NCBI GenBank assembly: GCA_026391835.1
Contig: JAPLDF010000036.1
Span: 1 to 38,171, forward strand
Origin: Bacteroidota bacterium
GTDB taxonomy: Bacteria > Bacteroidota > Bacteroidia > Bacteroidales > FEN-979
Direction of reading: 5' to 3'
DNA: 38,171 nt
The position numbers and the translations under genes are program-made. The notes beneath the pieces were generated by a model that worked only from the letters and a program-made list of their open reading frames with translations, was not told the DNA's origin and made no database searches. Below are positions 16,229 to 24,722 of this stretch, one piece after another. Positions within the stretch are counted from its first letter, which is position 1. Every line of letters begins with the position of its first letter.

Positions 16229-16835
16229 ATTTCACAATCCCGCGTACCAGGATGGTCATGGTGACAAGGGTAATGCCTAACACAAAATACTCGATGTTAT
16301 CAATGGAAGCCGGGATTTTCTTTCCCACCAGGTAACCAAGCGGTATCAGGGTTCCTGCCCACAGCACCGCTCCGACAATATTGAACATATTGAACTTCCA
16401 GAAGTTTATCCCGATGGTTCCCGCAAGAATGGGTACGAACGTACGGATGACCGGTAAAAAACGGCCGGCAACCAGGGCAATTCCGCCATACTTCTCGTAA
16501 TAATCCCGGGATTTTTCAAAGTGCCGTTGCTTAAAGAAAAATGTATCTTTTTTAAGCAACAGCCTTTGCCCGAAGATCTTCCCGGTAAAATAACCGGTAA
16601 AATTCCCCGCAATGGCAGCAAGGGCAACTGAGATTACCAATAGCCAGATATTCACAGCCAGGTCACTGCCGCAAAGCAACCCTGCCGTAAACAACAGGGC
16701 GTCACCCGGGAAAATAAAACCGATGATCAAACCTGTTTCAGCAAATATCACAATCAGCAGGAGTGCCAGTCCCCCATAATGAATCAGTTTTTCTGAATTC
16801 AACAGGATTTCAAAAAACTCCTTCAGGTTCTCCAT
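16209..16835 (-). CDS. DedA family membrane protein
   Basis: A 208-residue integral membrane protein with about five hydrophobic segments. DedA proteins are transporters or flippases involved in membrane homeostasis. The diagnostic features are FAETGLIIGFIFPGDALLFTAG, GNFTGYFTGKIFG, and the region GRFLPVIRTFVPILAGT, which holds the conserved arginines. Its 3' end overlaps phhA by 20 bp in convergent orientation. It lies 10 bp after the small gene at 16846-17067 and may be translated from the same transcript. Confidence 0.9.
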   Translation of the reverse strand: MENLKEFFEILLNSEKLIHYGGLALLLIVIFAETGLIIGFIFPGDALLFTAGLLCGSDLAVNIWLLVISVALAAIAGNFTGYFTGKIFGQRLLLKKDTFFFKQRHFEKSRDYYEKYGGIALVAGRFLPVIRTFVPILAGTIGINFWKFNMFNIVGAVLWAGTLIPLGYLVGKKIPASIDNIEYFVLGITLVTMTILVRGIVKFKKRPE

Positions 16836-16845
16836 TCAATTGAAC

Positions 16846-17067
16846 TCACTGCCTGGTGATCTCCTCAAAAATCTTCATGATCTCCTCTTTGTATCTTTCG
16901 GGTGCTTCCACATAGCCCCAGCCAATTTCCATTTCCATGATTCCGCCAAGCGCTGAATCATCCGAAATGACAATCCCGTGGGGTATTTTGCGATCGTTGA
17001 GAACTTCTTCAAGCAGGTTTGCCTCGAATTCGTTGTTCAAAACGAGAATTTTTTCATAGGTTTCCAT
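16846..17067 (-). CDS. small DUF2007-like hypothetical protein
   Basis: A 73-residue soluble protein (METYEKILVLNNEFEANLLE...). The pattern of a beta strand, then FEANLLEEVLNDRKIPHGI, resembles the short DUF2007-type 'putative signal transducing' proteins, in which xxEAxLLxxxLxxxGIP is typical. No catalytic residues are evident. The start is set at METYEK, because the longer frame reads into upstream AT-rich DNA. It probably belongs to the minus-strand unit with dedA, 10 bp away. Family assignment is tentative. Confidence 0.65.
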   Translation of the reverse strand: METYEKILVLNNEFEANLLEEVLNDRKIPHGIVISDDSALGGIMEMEIGWGYVEAPERYKEEIMKIFEEITRQ

Positions 17068-17129
17068 AGGTTCTATTTTTGCTCTAAGATACAACACTTT
17101 TAGGTAAGGGTCATGGGCTGGTTTTGGAA

Positions 17130-17162
17130 ATTTACGATTTACGATTTTTGATTTACGATTTA
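17130..17162. repeat. ACGATTT repeat downstream of the UPF0316 gene
   Basis: TTTACGATTTACGATTTTTG plus a further unit, of the same heptamer family as at 211-485. The repeat supplies the last two codons and the stop of the UPF0316 gene (KS-stop). Confidence 0.75.
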
Positions 17163-17758
17163 AGGGTTTTCTGGAATGGATTTAAAATTGAGAAGATTGA
17201 TTTGCTTTGCCGGTCGAAATAGCCGCCGCTGACAATTTTCACTTCGTCAATGGTATAGAAGGCTGTTGGATTATGCTCCCTGATGATGTCAATCACATAG
17301 GGTGCTTCCTTGCGCCAGATGGTTGTGAAGAGCATCTTGGTTGGCCCCATCATGCCGTCAACCGGTACCACGGTCACCCCAAAATTCTCAGCACGGAGGT
17401 GTTTGATCAGTTCGGTGGTGTCTTTTTTCGGAATAACCCTTATCACCACCGTTCCGATGGACAGTTTTTCTTCCAGGATAATCCCGAAGTAGTTGCCTGC
17501 AGCATATCCCGCGGCAAAAGCAAGATAGCAGTATACATTGTCGAGTTGCTTCATGATCTGCCCGATGGCCACCAGCCAGATAAATGATTCAAAAAATGCA
17601 AAAAACGGGGCCAGGTTTTTCATTCCCTTTGCCGCAAAGATGAGGCGAAGTGTACCAATCGACTGATCTACAATGCGAAAAAGAAATATCAGTAGCGGCA
17701 GAACCAGGTACATGAAGGTTGCATTATCGAAAAACCGGGAAAAATAGTCAAGGCTCAT
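17153..17758 (-). CDS. UPF0316 / DUF5698 membrane protein with DUF2179 domain
   Basis: A 201-residue protein. The first half has three hydrophobic segments (about 14-30, 50-68, 75-98) with RIVDQSIGTLRLIFAAKG, the mark of the UPF0316 membrane domain. The second half (about 100-185) is a soluble DUF2179-type domain containing GVTVVPVDGMMGPTKMLFTTI. Related domains occur in nucleotide-sensing membrane proteins, but the biochemical function is unknown. The final KS residues and the stop come from a repeat tract. Confidence 0.85.
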   Translation of the reverse strand: MSLDYFSRFFDNATFMYLVLPLLIFLFRIVDQSIGTLRLIFAAKGMKNLAPFFAFFESFIWLVAIGQIMKQLDNVYCYLAFAAGYAAGNYFGIILEEKLSIGTVVIRVIPKKDTTELIKHLRAENFGVTVVPVDGMMGPTKMLFTTIWRKEAPYVIDIIREHNPTAFYTIDEVKIVSGGYFDRQSKSIFSILNPFQKTLKS

Positions 17759-17883
17759 GGGGAAAATTTTATGATGTAATTAATGGACACGTAAGCTTAT
17801 CACAGAGAAGGATCTTCCTGATTCACAACTCCTTTGCACTTTGTTTTTGCATTTTGAATTTGCATTTTGCACTTTGATTTTTC

Positions 17884-18207
17884 CTAATTGCTTGAAAGTT
17901 TAAGCCCAATAACGCCCAGCACAATCAGCGTTGCGGAGGCAATCCGGAAAAAGCTGGCGGGATCCCTGAACAGGAGTATCCCAAGCAGGAATGCGCCAAC
18001 AGCACCCATGCCGGTCCAGATAGCATAGGCAGTGCCCATCGGGATGGTCTTCTGGGCGATCCAGAGAAAGATCCCGCTGGCAGTCATGCTTAATATGGCG
18101 AAAATAATCCAGCCAATCCTATGGCCTGGCTGGGTTTGCGAGAATTTCAGGCCCAGGGGCCATCCGATCTCCATCAATCCGGCAATAAACAAATAGATCC
18201 ACGCCAT
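17884..18207 (-). CDS. gdx: SMR family transporter of the Gdx/SugE type
   Basis: A 107-residue four-helix small multidrug resistance protein. Glu13 in GLMEIGWPLGLK is the conserved coupling carboxylate, and GTAYAIWTGMGAVGAFLLGI is the signature of the Gdx (formerly SugE) subgroup that exports guanidinium in exchange for protons. Length is typical. The 91-bp upstream stretch shows no guanidine riboswitch that I can recognise. It is probably co-oriented with UPF0316 and a small membrane protein. Confidence 0.9.
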   Translation of the reverse strand: MAWIYLFIAGLMEIGWPLGLKFSQTQPGHRIGWIIFAILSMTASGIFLWIAQKTIPMGTAYAIWTGMGAVGAFLLGILLFRDPASFFRIASATLIVLGVIGLKLSSN

Positions 18208-18298
18208 CGTTCAAACAAGTTAGTTGGTTTAAACGGCGAATTTACGAAAGATCGGTGCAGGAATAGTTGGTGAGTGAATGAGTTTGAAAGGAGTGTTG

Positions 18299-18553
18299 TC
18301 AGGAATTCTTCAAAACCGGCATAAAAAAACGGCGCATCCGTTGAATTCCGGCAACGCTGATGTACCCAAGGAGAAAGATGAATATACCAGAAAACAACCC
18401 GGGATGTGATGAAAACAGTTGTTTCCCGTCATTGAGCATGACCCGGTAAATCCCTTCAAAAGCATGCATGAGGGGGTTGAAAATCTGCGGGAACGCATTG
18501 ATGATAACCTGGAAAATGTCTAAAGATGCAAGGATGTGTGTGAAGGTTTCCAT
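18299..18553 (-). CDS. small membrane protein, function unknown
   Basis: An 84-residue hypothetical protein with a moderately hydrophobic N-terminal half and one clear membrane helix near the C-terminus (GLFSGIFIFLLGYISVAGI), followed by basic residues (RMRRFF). A TAnnTTTG box ends 18 nt before the start, which supports it as a real gene. I do not recognise a family. Confidence 0.6.
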   Translation of the reverse strand: METFTHILASLDIFQVIINAFPQIFNPLMHAFEGIYRVMLNDGKQLFSSHPGLFSGIFIFLLGYISVAGIQRMRRFFMPVLKNS

Positions 18554-18570
18554 GGGGTAAATATTTAGGT

Positions 18571-18578
18571 CAAAATTA
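18571..18578 (-). promoter_or_regulatory. -7 box of the small membrane protein gene
   Basis: TAATTTTG on the minus strand matches TAnnTTTG, 17 nt upstream of the ATG at 18553. Confidence 0.5.
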
Positions 18579-18615
18579 ATGAAGACGGGCCCCCATGGAA
18601 ACTCTTTTTCGATGA

Positions 18616-18634
18616 ACCCCCGAAAAAGGGGGGT
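18616..18634. repeat. ACCCCC/GGGGGT palindrome
   Basis: A 6-bp perfect stem with loop GAAAAAG lies between two divergent genes, so it is not a terminator for either. It resembles dispersed short palindromes. Confidence 0.6.
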
Positions 18635-18671
18635 GAATGAGGGGGTAAGAATGGCAGAATGACGAATTTGT

Positions 18672-18679
18672 TATCTTTG
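18672..18679 (+). promoter_or_regulatory. -7 box directly at the alkaline phosphatase start
   Basis: TATCTTTG matches TAnnTTTG and ends only 3 nt before the ATG at 18683. Transcription would begin at or next to the start codon, implying a leaderless mRNA. It rules against the in-frame ATG at 18659, which lies upstream of the box. Confidence 0.55.
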
Positions 18680-18682
18680 CAT

Positions 18683-20110
18683 ATGTTTCGTCCAAACCGA
18701 ATATTTCTTCTCCTGTCTCTGATTGCTGTTTTTTCCATTCTGAATGTTGCAGCACAGCAGAAAAAAAACCTTCCGTGCCCTAAAAACATCATTATCATGA
18801 TTGGCGACGGGGTAGGATACAACCACATCCTTGCAACCAATTATTACCAGGGGGTGCCGGGCCAGGTCCAGGAAAAATTCCCGGTAAAGCTTGCTATGGC
18901 ACACTATCCGGGCAAAGCCGGGGAATACGAAGCCGGCAACCCCGGTTCAAATTACTTTGCCACGGGCTACAACCCATCCCTGGCGTGGAAAGATACGGCA
19001 TACCTGAAACGGGATTTCACCGAATCCGCGGCCGCCGCCACGGCTATAGCAACAGGGTTTAAAACCTACAACAATTCCATCGGCATGTCGCTGGGACACG
19101 ATTCCCTCGAAAACCTCGTACAGTGGGCCAAATCGATCGGAAAATCGGCTGGTGTCGTCACGACTGTTCCATTCTGCCATGCAACACCGGCCGGATTTGT
19201 GGCACACAACCTCACCAGGACAAATTACTCACAAATTGCTGCCGAAATGCTGCTCGACAGCCGCTGTGATGTGATCATGGGCTGCGGCGATCCGATGTAT
19301 GACAATGACGGGTTACCTGTAAAAGGGAAATGGACCCATGCAAAATATGTGGTCGACAGTGCATTCTGGCTGCAATTCATCGCCGGCAGCGGGAAAAGCA
19401 TCACTTTTGGCGTCAGCGGCAAAACAAAGACCGTCAGGGATACCGACGGGGATAAAATTCCGGATCCATGGACTGTAATCCGCAACCTTGAAGATTTCAG
19501 GGCATTGCAAAAAGGGAAAACCCCGAAAAGGGTACTGGGCTGCCCCAAAACTGGTGCGACGATCCAGCAGGCGCGTACGGCAATGAATGGTGAAACAAAA
19601 GACTCACCTCCCTATACCACTCCCCTTGTTAAAACTGTGCCTGCCTTGTCGGAGATGGTTGGCGGGGCCCTGAATGTACTCGACAACAATCCCAAAGGTT
19701 TTTTCATGATGATCGAGGGCGGCGCAACCGACTGGGCATCGCATTCAAACCAGCAAGGGCGGTTGATCGAGGAGATGAACGGGTTTAATGAAAGCGTTGA
19801 AACGGTGGTTGCCTGGGTTGAGCGGAACAGCAGCTGGAAGGAGACCCTGCTCATCGTAACCGGCGATCACGAAACCGGGCTGCTCTGGGGCGAACAACCA
19901 TTTATCCCGCCCACGGACAATGGAAAAGGAAGCCTTCCCCTGATGGTGTTCTATTCAGACAACCATTCGAACTCGCTGATCCCCTTTTACGCCAAAGGTG
20001 CCGGAAGTGAATTGTACCGGAACTTCGCCGATGAATGCGACAGCCTTCGCGGCCCGTTCATCCAGAATACAGAGATCGCCCAGCTCATCCACCTGCTCTG
20101 GTTTAAGTAA
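18683..20110 (+). CDS. secreted alkaline phosphatase
   Basis: A 475-residue periplasmic phosphomonoesterase. The signal peptide is MFRPNRIFLLLSLIAVFSIL, with cleavage near Ala24. Metal and catalytic motifs are MIGDGVG (Asp42), TESAAAATAIATG (Ser115 as the nucleophile; the E. coli enzyme has Asp where Glu114 stands), MIEGGATDWASHSN, and TGDHETG. The enzyme would release phosphate from organic phosphomonoesters. The start at MFRPN is supported by the -7 box and by the signal peptide. It converges with the sensor kinase gene, with 19 bp between the stops. Confidence 0.9.
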   Translation: MFRPNRIFLLLSLIAVFSILNVAAQQKKNLPCPKNIIIMIGDGVGYNHILATNYYQGVPGQVQEKFPVKLAMAHYPGKAGEYEAGNPGSNYFATGYNPSLAWKDTAYLKRDFTESAAAATAIATGFKTYNNSIGMSLGHDSLENLVQWAKSIGKSAGVVTTVPFCHATPAGFVAHNLTRTNYSQIAAEMLLDSRCDVIMGCGDPMYDNDGLPVKGKWTHAKYVVDSAFWLQFIAGSGKSITFGVSGKTKTVRDTDGDKIPDPWTVIRNLEDFRALQKGKTPKRVLGCPKTGATIQQARTAMNGETKDSPPYTTPLVKTVPALSEMVGGALNVLDNNPKGFFMMIEGGATDWASHSNQQGRLIEEMNGFNESVETVVAWVERNSSWKETLLIVTGDHETGLLWGEQPFIPPTDNGKGSLPLMVFYSDNHSNSLIPFYAKGAGSELYRNFADECDSLRGPFIQNTEIAQLIHLLWFK

Positions 20111-20129
20111 CATCGAAAAAAATCACGTT

Positions 20130-22625
20130 TCACACGATGGAATTTCTCATCAGGGCCACTTTCTCATTCAATTGCTGTAGTAGCACCTGGACATTTTCGC
20201 GGTAATAACTGATCAGTTCCGGAAGTTTTTCCAGGTTTTCCATTTTAGTAGTACATTCGTGAATCTGGTTTATATTCAGGCTGAGCCCTCCGGACGAGAG
20301 CAGTTCAAGGCTGGATTTGATCTTATGGGCGGCCTTTGCCACCTCTCCGATGTTGTTTTGCGCATAGGCCGAAAAAAGTGCCGATGAATATTCCGGCGTA
20401 AGTTCGATAAATTTTTCAATCAGGCCAATCATCTCCGCCTGGTCGTCACCGAACAGTCTGGAGAGGTTGTCCAGGTCATAAAGCAGGTTGCCGGCAGTGG
20501 AAACAAGACGTACAGGGTTTGCCATTCCATCTGTGTCAGAGATGAAGCGCGGGGTTATCCCAAAAACTGACAACAACTGGCTGTACAGGATCTCCTCTTC
20601 AAAAGGTTTGGTCAGATACCCGTTCATGCCTGCAGCATATGCCTTTTCGATGGCATCACTGGTTGCAAAGGCTGTAAGCGCGATGACCGGGGTGACAATA
20701 TTTAGCTCCGTACGAATGAAGCGGGTGGCAGTTAACCCATCCATCACGGGCATTTGCATGTCCATCAGGATGAGGTCATAGCTCTTTTGCCTGATCAAAC
20801 GGATGGCCTCCTTGCCGTTTGCAGCGATCTCGACAGCGGTGTTCCATTTTTCAAGGATCGACCTGGCTATGAACTGGTTGAATTCGTTGTCTTCAACAAG
20901 CAGGATGTTTTTCCCCCTGAGGGTTTCCGGGTCAATGAAAATTTTCCGGTTCACCTCCCTGAGCACTGCTACATCGGTGGTGCCGAACTCAATGGTAAAA
21001 AAGAACCTGCTGCCTTTCCCTTTTTCACTTTCAACCTGCAGGGAACCACCCATAAGGCTCACGAGTTGCCGGCTGATGGCCAGTCCGAGACCGGTTCCGC
21101 CGTACACACGTGTAACAGTTTCATCCTCCTGTTTGAATTCTTCGAAAATATCCTGCAGGTTCTCTTCGCTGATCCCGATCCCGGTATCGGCAACTGAGAA
21201 AAGGAATGAAGCCCCACTATCGGTTTCCCGAATAAGTTTACATGTAAGATCGACACCCCCGTCGGAAGTGAATTTTATGGCGTTGTTCAAAAGATTGATC
21301 AGTACCTGCTGCAGCCTGTTAGGATCGCCTATGACAGCCCTGGGAAAGGACACATCCATCGAGGCTTTTAGTACAATGGTTTTTTCTTCGGCAACATGTG
21401 ACAAGAACTTGTACACCTTGCCAACCAGGTCCTGCAGGTTGAAAGGGATTTCCTCAAGTTCAACCCTGCCGGCTTCAATCTTCGAAAAGTCGAGAATCTC
21501 ATTGATAATGCCAAGGAGGTTTTCTCCCGAAAGGAGTAATTTGTCATTCAGTATCTTCTGTTCGGGACTCATGTTCGTGTCGCGCATAAGCCGTGAAAGG
21601 CCGATTACTGCGTTGAGGGGCGTCCTGATCTCGTGACTCATGTTGGCCAGGAACGTGCTTTTAGCCAGGGTTGCCGACCTGGCTTCGGACATGGCTTTCC
21701 GTAAGTCCTTCTCGGTCATCACACGGGCAGTGATATCGCGGTATTGCCAGAGGTTTCCAAGGAATTTCCCGTCGAGGAATATCGGAATATAATCACGCTC
21801 AAAGATCCGCCCGTCAGCAAGTTCGAGTTCCTCGCCGATGACAGGGATTTTATCCTGGAGAATGGCCGTGATTTGTGTGACGAAATGATCAGGATCGGTG
21901 AACAGGTTTTTGGATTGTTCTGCCGAATCGGAACAGTCGGAACCGACCAGGTAATCAGGTTCAACCGGAATGGCGAACATATCGCAGAAGGTCTTGTTGA
22001 TGAGGGCGATCCTGCGGTCCTGGTCTTCAACCAGGATGCCCGACTGGAGGTTTTTAATGAGGGTTTCAAGCCTCACCGTGAGGGCTGCCAGGTGATCATG
22101 CGCTTTTTTTTGTTCCGCATTGTTCACGATGGTGGCATAAATGCTGCCGGCAATATTGCAGATGAAGGAAAGAATGACCTCGTACTCCTCGGTGAAATAG
22201 TTTTTTTGTGAACTGACAATGCCAAAAGCACCCACGGGCTGGCTTCCGTTGAGCACCGGAATATAAAGCCTTGACCGCACAACGAAACTGCGCCTGGATG
22301 AAAGGGTAAGGTTTGAGTGGTCATTTTCGGTATCCGGGATATTGATGGTCTGCCCGGTTCTAAACACATAGCCCGGGTGCCGCTCCATCGCTGTATTGTC
22401 GGCGTCCATACGTTCTTCGTCAGAAAAACCCTTTGCAATCAGTAATTTGAGCCGTTTTTCCTGGAAATCATACAGGTACAGTCCCGACGATTCAATGTCA
22501 AGGAGATCATCCAGCACCTCCCCTACACTGGTGGCCAATTCCTCAATGGTGGTGATTTTTACAAAAGACTGCGAAAACCGGTTGAGCCTTTTCAGCAATT
22601 CTGTCTGATCCTTGATTTTTGTCAT
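20130..22625 (-). CDS. hybrid sensor histidine kinase: GAF-PAS-HisKA-HATPase-REC-HPt
   Basis: An 831-residue soluble hybrid kinase without membrane segments. Domains in order: GAF (about 10-170), PAS-like with FERDYIPIF and QYRDIT (about 185-300), HisKA with phospho-accepting His331 (NMSHEIRTPLNAVIG), HATPase (N box NLLNNAIKF; G boxes DTGIGIS and GGTGLGLAI), receiver with Asp622 (LILMDMQMPVMDG) and Lys673, and HPt with His767 (AAHKIKSSLELLSSGG). It can therefore run an internal His-Asp-His relay, and the final output regulator is not in the window. Its start lies 3 bp after the GlcG/HbpS-like gene, so the two are translationally linked, which suggests a cytoplasmic ligand- or redox-sensing pair. 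Confidence 0.93.
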   Translation of the reverse strand: MTKIKDQTELLKRLNRFSQSFVKITTIEELATSVGEVLDDLLDIESSGLYLYDFQEKRLKLLIAKGFSDEERMDADNTAMERHPGYVFRTGQTINIPDTENDHSNLTLSSRRSFVVRSRLYIPVLNGSQPVGAFGIVSSQKNYFTEEYEVILSFICNIAGSIYATIVNNAEQKKAHDHLAALTVRLETLIKNLQSGILVEDQDRRIALINKTFCDMFAIPVEPDYLVGSDCSDSAEQSKNLFTDPDHFVTQITAILQDKIPVIGEELELADGRIFERDYIPIFLDGKFLGNLWQYRDITARVMTEKDLRKAMSEARSATLAKSTFLANMSHEIRTPLNAVIGLSRLMRDTNMSPEQKILNDKLLLSGENLLGIINEILDFSKIEAGRVELEEIPFNLQDLVGKVYKFLSHVAEEKTIVLKASMDVSFPRAVIGDPNRLQQVLINLLNNAIKFTSDGGVDLTCKLIRETDSGASFLFSVADTGIGISEENLQDIFEEFKQEDETVTRVYGGTGLGLAISRQLVSLMGGSLQVESEKGKGSRFFFTIEFGTTDVAVLREVNRKIFIDPETLRGKNILLVEDNEFNQFIARSILEKWNTAVEIAANGKEAIRLIRQKSYDLILMDMQMPVMDGLTATRFIRTELNIVTPVIALTAFATSDAIEKAYAAGMNGYLTKPFEEEILYSQLLSVFGITPRFISDTDGMANPVRLVSTAGNLLYDLDNLSRLFGDDQAEMIGLIEKFIELTPEYSSALFSAYAQNNIGEVAKAAHKIKSSLELLSSGGLSLNINQIHECTTKMENLEKLPELISYYRENVQVLLQQLNEKVALMRNSIV

Positions 22626-22628
22626 AAC

Positions 22629-23051
22629 TTACTTCCCAATTGATACCAGGCCGGCCAAGGCACACTCCTGGTCTTTTATGTAATGTCCGCCACTGACGCC
22701 GATTCCCCCGATCACCTGGTTGTTCTCAACGATCGGAAATCCTCCGCCCATCAGCATGAAATCCCTGAAACCATGAACGCCTTCGCGCATGATGGGATCA
22801 TCCTTGATGAAATCGAACCAGGGTTCGCCTGTCGGCATGCCAAAACCGACAGCGGTAACCGCCTTCTTCCGGGATGCATCCACCGCAATGAGCGGGGCAT
22901 GGTCCATCCTTGTAAAGAGTTTTATGATCCCGCTTTCATCCACGATGGTCACGGCAACCGCGATACCGAGTTCGGCGGCCTTTGAAACGGCTGCCCCTGC
23001 AATACGCTGAGCATCAGCAAGACTGACAGACCTTTTGATATATTCTTCCAT
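22629..23051 (-). CDS. GlcG/HbpS family (DUF336) protein
   Basis: A 140-residue small alpha/beta protein (SLADAQRIAGAAVSKAAELG; IAVAVTIVDESG; DHAPLIAVDASRKKAVTA; GGGFPIVENNQVIGGIGVSGG), full length for the family. Streptomyces HbpS is a haem-binding relative that controls the SenS/SenR two-component system; GlcG itself is of unclear function. No signal peptide is seen, unlike secreted HbpS. It sits between the 5'-nucleotidase (25 bp) and the hybrid kinase (3 bp). Haem binding is only inferred from family. Confidence 0.9.
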   Translation of the reverse strand: MEEYIKRSVSLADAQRIAGAAVSKAAELGIAVAVTIVDESGIIKLFTRMDHAPLIAVDASRKKAVTAVGFGMPTGEPWFDFIKDDPIMREGVHGFRDFMLMGGGFPIVENNQVIGGIGVSGGHYIKDQECALAGLVSIGK

Positions 23052-23076
23052 TGGCTCCCTGGTATTTGGTTTTTTC

Positions 23077-24510
23077 TTATTGAACGATTGCCGCCCTTTT
23101 CACGCCATGATAATCGATCTTTCCTGCTACCCCGAGATACCTGATCAACGCTTCGGCTGTTGTAAGTGTCGACGGTGTTCCCGGGTCTTTATGATCAAAT
23201 TTGTAGGTGTATGCCATGTAATTGCTCATGGCCACCGAGTATTCTCCTGCAGGGTCAATGGGTTTGCCCGACATGTCGGACATCTCCACCTTCGCGCATT
23301 GTCCCTTCCCGTCGTCGGTCACCCGGTAGGTCATGCCCGAAACCTGCAGGTCAATGCCCTTTTCGTGCTGGTATCCATAACATATCAGTGACCTGATCTC
23401 GTCGGATTTCATCGTAAAGATGACGACCTGGTTGTTGAAGGGATCGAGTTTGTATATATCCTTCAGGGTGATTGCTCCCTGGGCCATGGAAGATACCCGG
23501 ATCCCGCCCCGGTTCTGAAAGGCGAAGTCGACCTGGAGCTGGCTGGTCAGGGCATCGGCCATCAGGCTGCCGAGCTCATCCTCCCCTTCGAGCGGTTTTT
23601 CGGCAGTTCCAACTATTTTATTGAATTCCTGGTTGTCGTTATACATGTCGATGAGCGCCCGTAACCCACGATCTTCCTTTTTCAGGGAGGAGACCAGGAT
23701 CACTTCGTCGTTCCGGCCGACCACTTTGCCGTCGGCAACCGCCAGGGTGGTTTTGCCCACGTATTTCAGATTCGACCCGGCCTGGACGATCATCACGCCG
23801 TTGGCAAACCTTGGCTGGTTCAGCAGGGTGTGCGAATGGCCACCGATAATCACATCGAAACCGGGTACCGAATCGGCCAGTCGGATGTCGTCGTCGATGC
23901 CAAGGTGCGACAGTGCAATCAAGATGGTATGCGGTTTTTTCAGCCAGGCAAATTCCCGGGCTTTGGAAAGTCCGTTGACAAATTTGACATCCTTCATGTT
24001 TGAGGGATGCGCGCTGGGCAAGCCGTTGTCGTCGAGCTGGATAAGTCCCAGCATTGCTACAGTATCCTTTCCCGCAGGGAGGAAGAAATATGGCCTGAGC
24101 TGTCCGACCACGGCATCAGAACCGTCCATGTTGCAACTGATAAAAGGAAATTTCGCCTGCTGCATCCGCTTTTTCAGCATTGTCTGCCCCATGTCGAACT
24201 CGTGGTTTCCCATAGCGCTCACCTCGAAGCCGCAGCGGTTCATCAGGTCGATCATCGGATAACCTTTTTCAGGGACCATGTCGACCACCGGGTTGCCGGT
24301 AAAATTATCGCCGGCCGACACCAGGTATACATACGGGTGGCCTTTCCGCAGGCTGTCGGCAAGGTAGGCCAGTTTGGCCATGTTGTCGATCTTGGAATGC
24401 ATGTCGTTGGTGTGGAGGATGATGATTTCGGTTTGTTTTCCCTGGGAAAATCCTGAAACGGAGAGCAGGAAAAACAGTCCTGCCAGCATTGTGACGTATC
24501 TTTTATTCAT
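23077..24510 (-). CDS. secreted 5'-nucleotidase / 2',3'-cyclic phosphodiesterase family (UshA-like)
   Basis: A 477-residue two-domain metallophosphoesterase. A signal peptide (about residues 1-22, ending GFSQ) is followed by the dimetal catalytic domain with HTNDMH (33-38), GDNFTGNP (67-74), GNHEFD (101-106) and GGHSHT (223-228). The C-terminal 5'-nucleotidase domain contains FQNRGGIR and the YKLDPFNNQVV region. It would hydrolyse nucleotides or sugar nucleotides in the periplasm. The start at MNKRYVTML lies 14 nt after a -7 box. It is the first gene of a three-gene unit with the GlcG/HbpS-like protein and the kinase. Confidence 0.92.
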   Translation of the reverse strand: MNKRYVTMLAGLFFLLSVSGFSQGKQTEIIILHTNDMHSKIDNMAKLAYLADSLRKGHPYVYLVSAGDNFTGNPVVDMVPEKGYPMIDLMNRCGFEVSAMGNHEFDMGQTMLKKRMQQAKFPFISCNMDGSDAVVGQLRPYFFLPAGKDTVAMLGLIQLDDNGLPSAHPSNMKDVKFVNGLSKAREFAWLKKPHTILIALSHLGIDDDIRLADSVPGFDVIIGGHSHTLLNQPRFANGVMIVQAGSNLKYVGKTTLAVADGKVVGRNDEVILVSSLKKEDRGLRALIDMYNDNQEFNKIVGTAEKPLEGEDELGSLMADALTSQLQVDFAFQNRGGIRVSSMAQGAITLKDIYKLDPFNNQVVIFTMKSDEIRSLICYGYQHEKGIDLQVSGMTYRVTDDGKGQCAKVEMSDMSGKPIDPAGEYSVAMSNYMAYTYKFDHKDPGTPSTLTTAEALIRYLGVAGKIDYHGVKRAAIVQ

Positions 24511-24524
24511 GCGGATCATTTGTA

Positions 24525-24532
24525 CAAAAGTA
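24525..24532 (-). promoter_or_regulatory. -7 box of the 5'-nucleotidase/GlcG/kinase operon
   Basis: TACTTTTG on the minus strand matches TAnnTTTG and lies 14 nt before the ATG at 24510. A TTG (24554-24556) sits 21 nt upstream, close to the usual spacing. Confidence 0.6.
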
Positions 24533-24540
24533 CAAAACAA

Positions 24541-24599
24541 CGGGGATTAATCACAAAATGCAACAGCCGCTATTAAAATTCAATAGCGGCTGTGCCCCG
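24541..24599. terminator. 12-bp hairpin with outer CGGGG/CCCCG arms
   Basis: ACAGCCGCTATT (24563-24574) pairs perfectly with AATAGCGGCTGT (24582-24593) around a 7-nt loop. CGGGG (24541-24545) can also pair with CCCCG (24595-24599). It lies between the micro-ORF and the next promoter on the minus strand, where TTGTTTTGT follows the outer arm, so it probably terminates upstream transcription. Confidence 0.6.
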
Positions 24600-24620
24600 T
24601 AAAAAATTAACCAAAAAAAA

Positions 24621-24722
24621 TTATTTTTCACATACGAATGTTCCGTCGTCCTTCAGACGGTCAATTTTCTTAACCTGGCCCTGGCGCAGGTAAACCATGA
24701 ATTGAAGCGTGTTGTCGGCCAT
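24621..24722 (-). CDS. 33-residue micro-ORF, unknown
   Basis: The ORF begins MADNTLQFMVYLRQGQVKK and ends DDGTFVCEK. It has balanced coding-like composition and is followed by a hairpin terminator. The frame is also open and protein-like for 12 codons upstream (LYTACSRATKFT), back to a repeat tract, so the true start may be TTG at 24756-24758, or this may be the 3' end of a gene truncated by the repeat. No -7 box is visible upstream. I recognise no family. Confidence 0.4.
   Translation of the reverse strand: MADNTLQFMVYLRQGQVKKIDRLKDDGTFVCEK

Noticed and set aside
18208-18298. Guanidine riboswitch in front of gdx
   Set aside because: None of the known guanidine riboswitch hairpin loops or conserved strings could be seen in this short leader.
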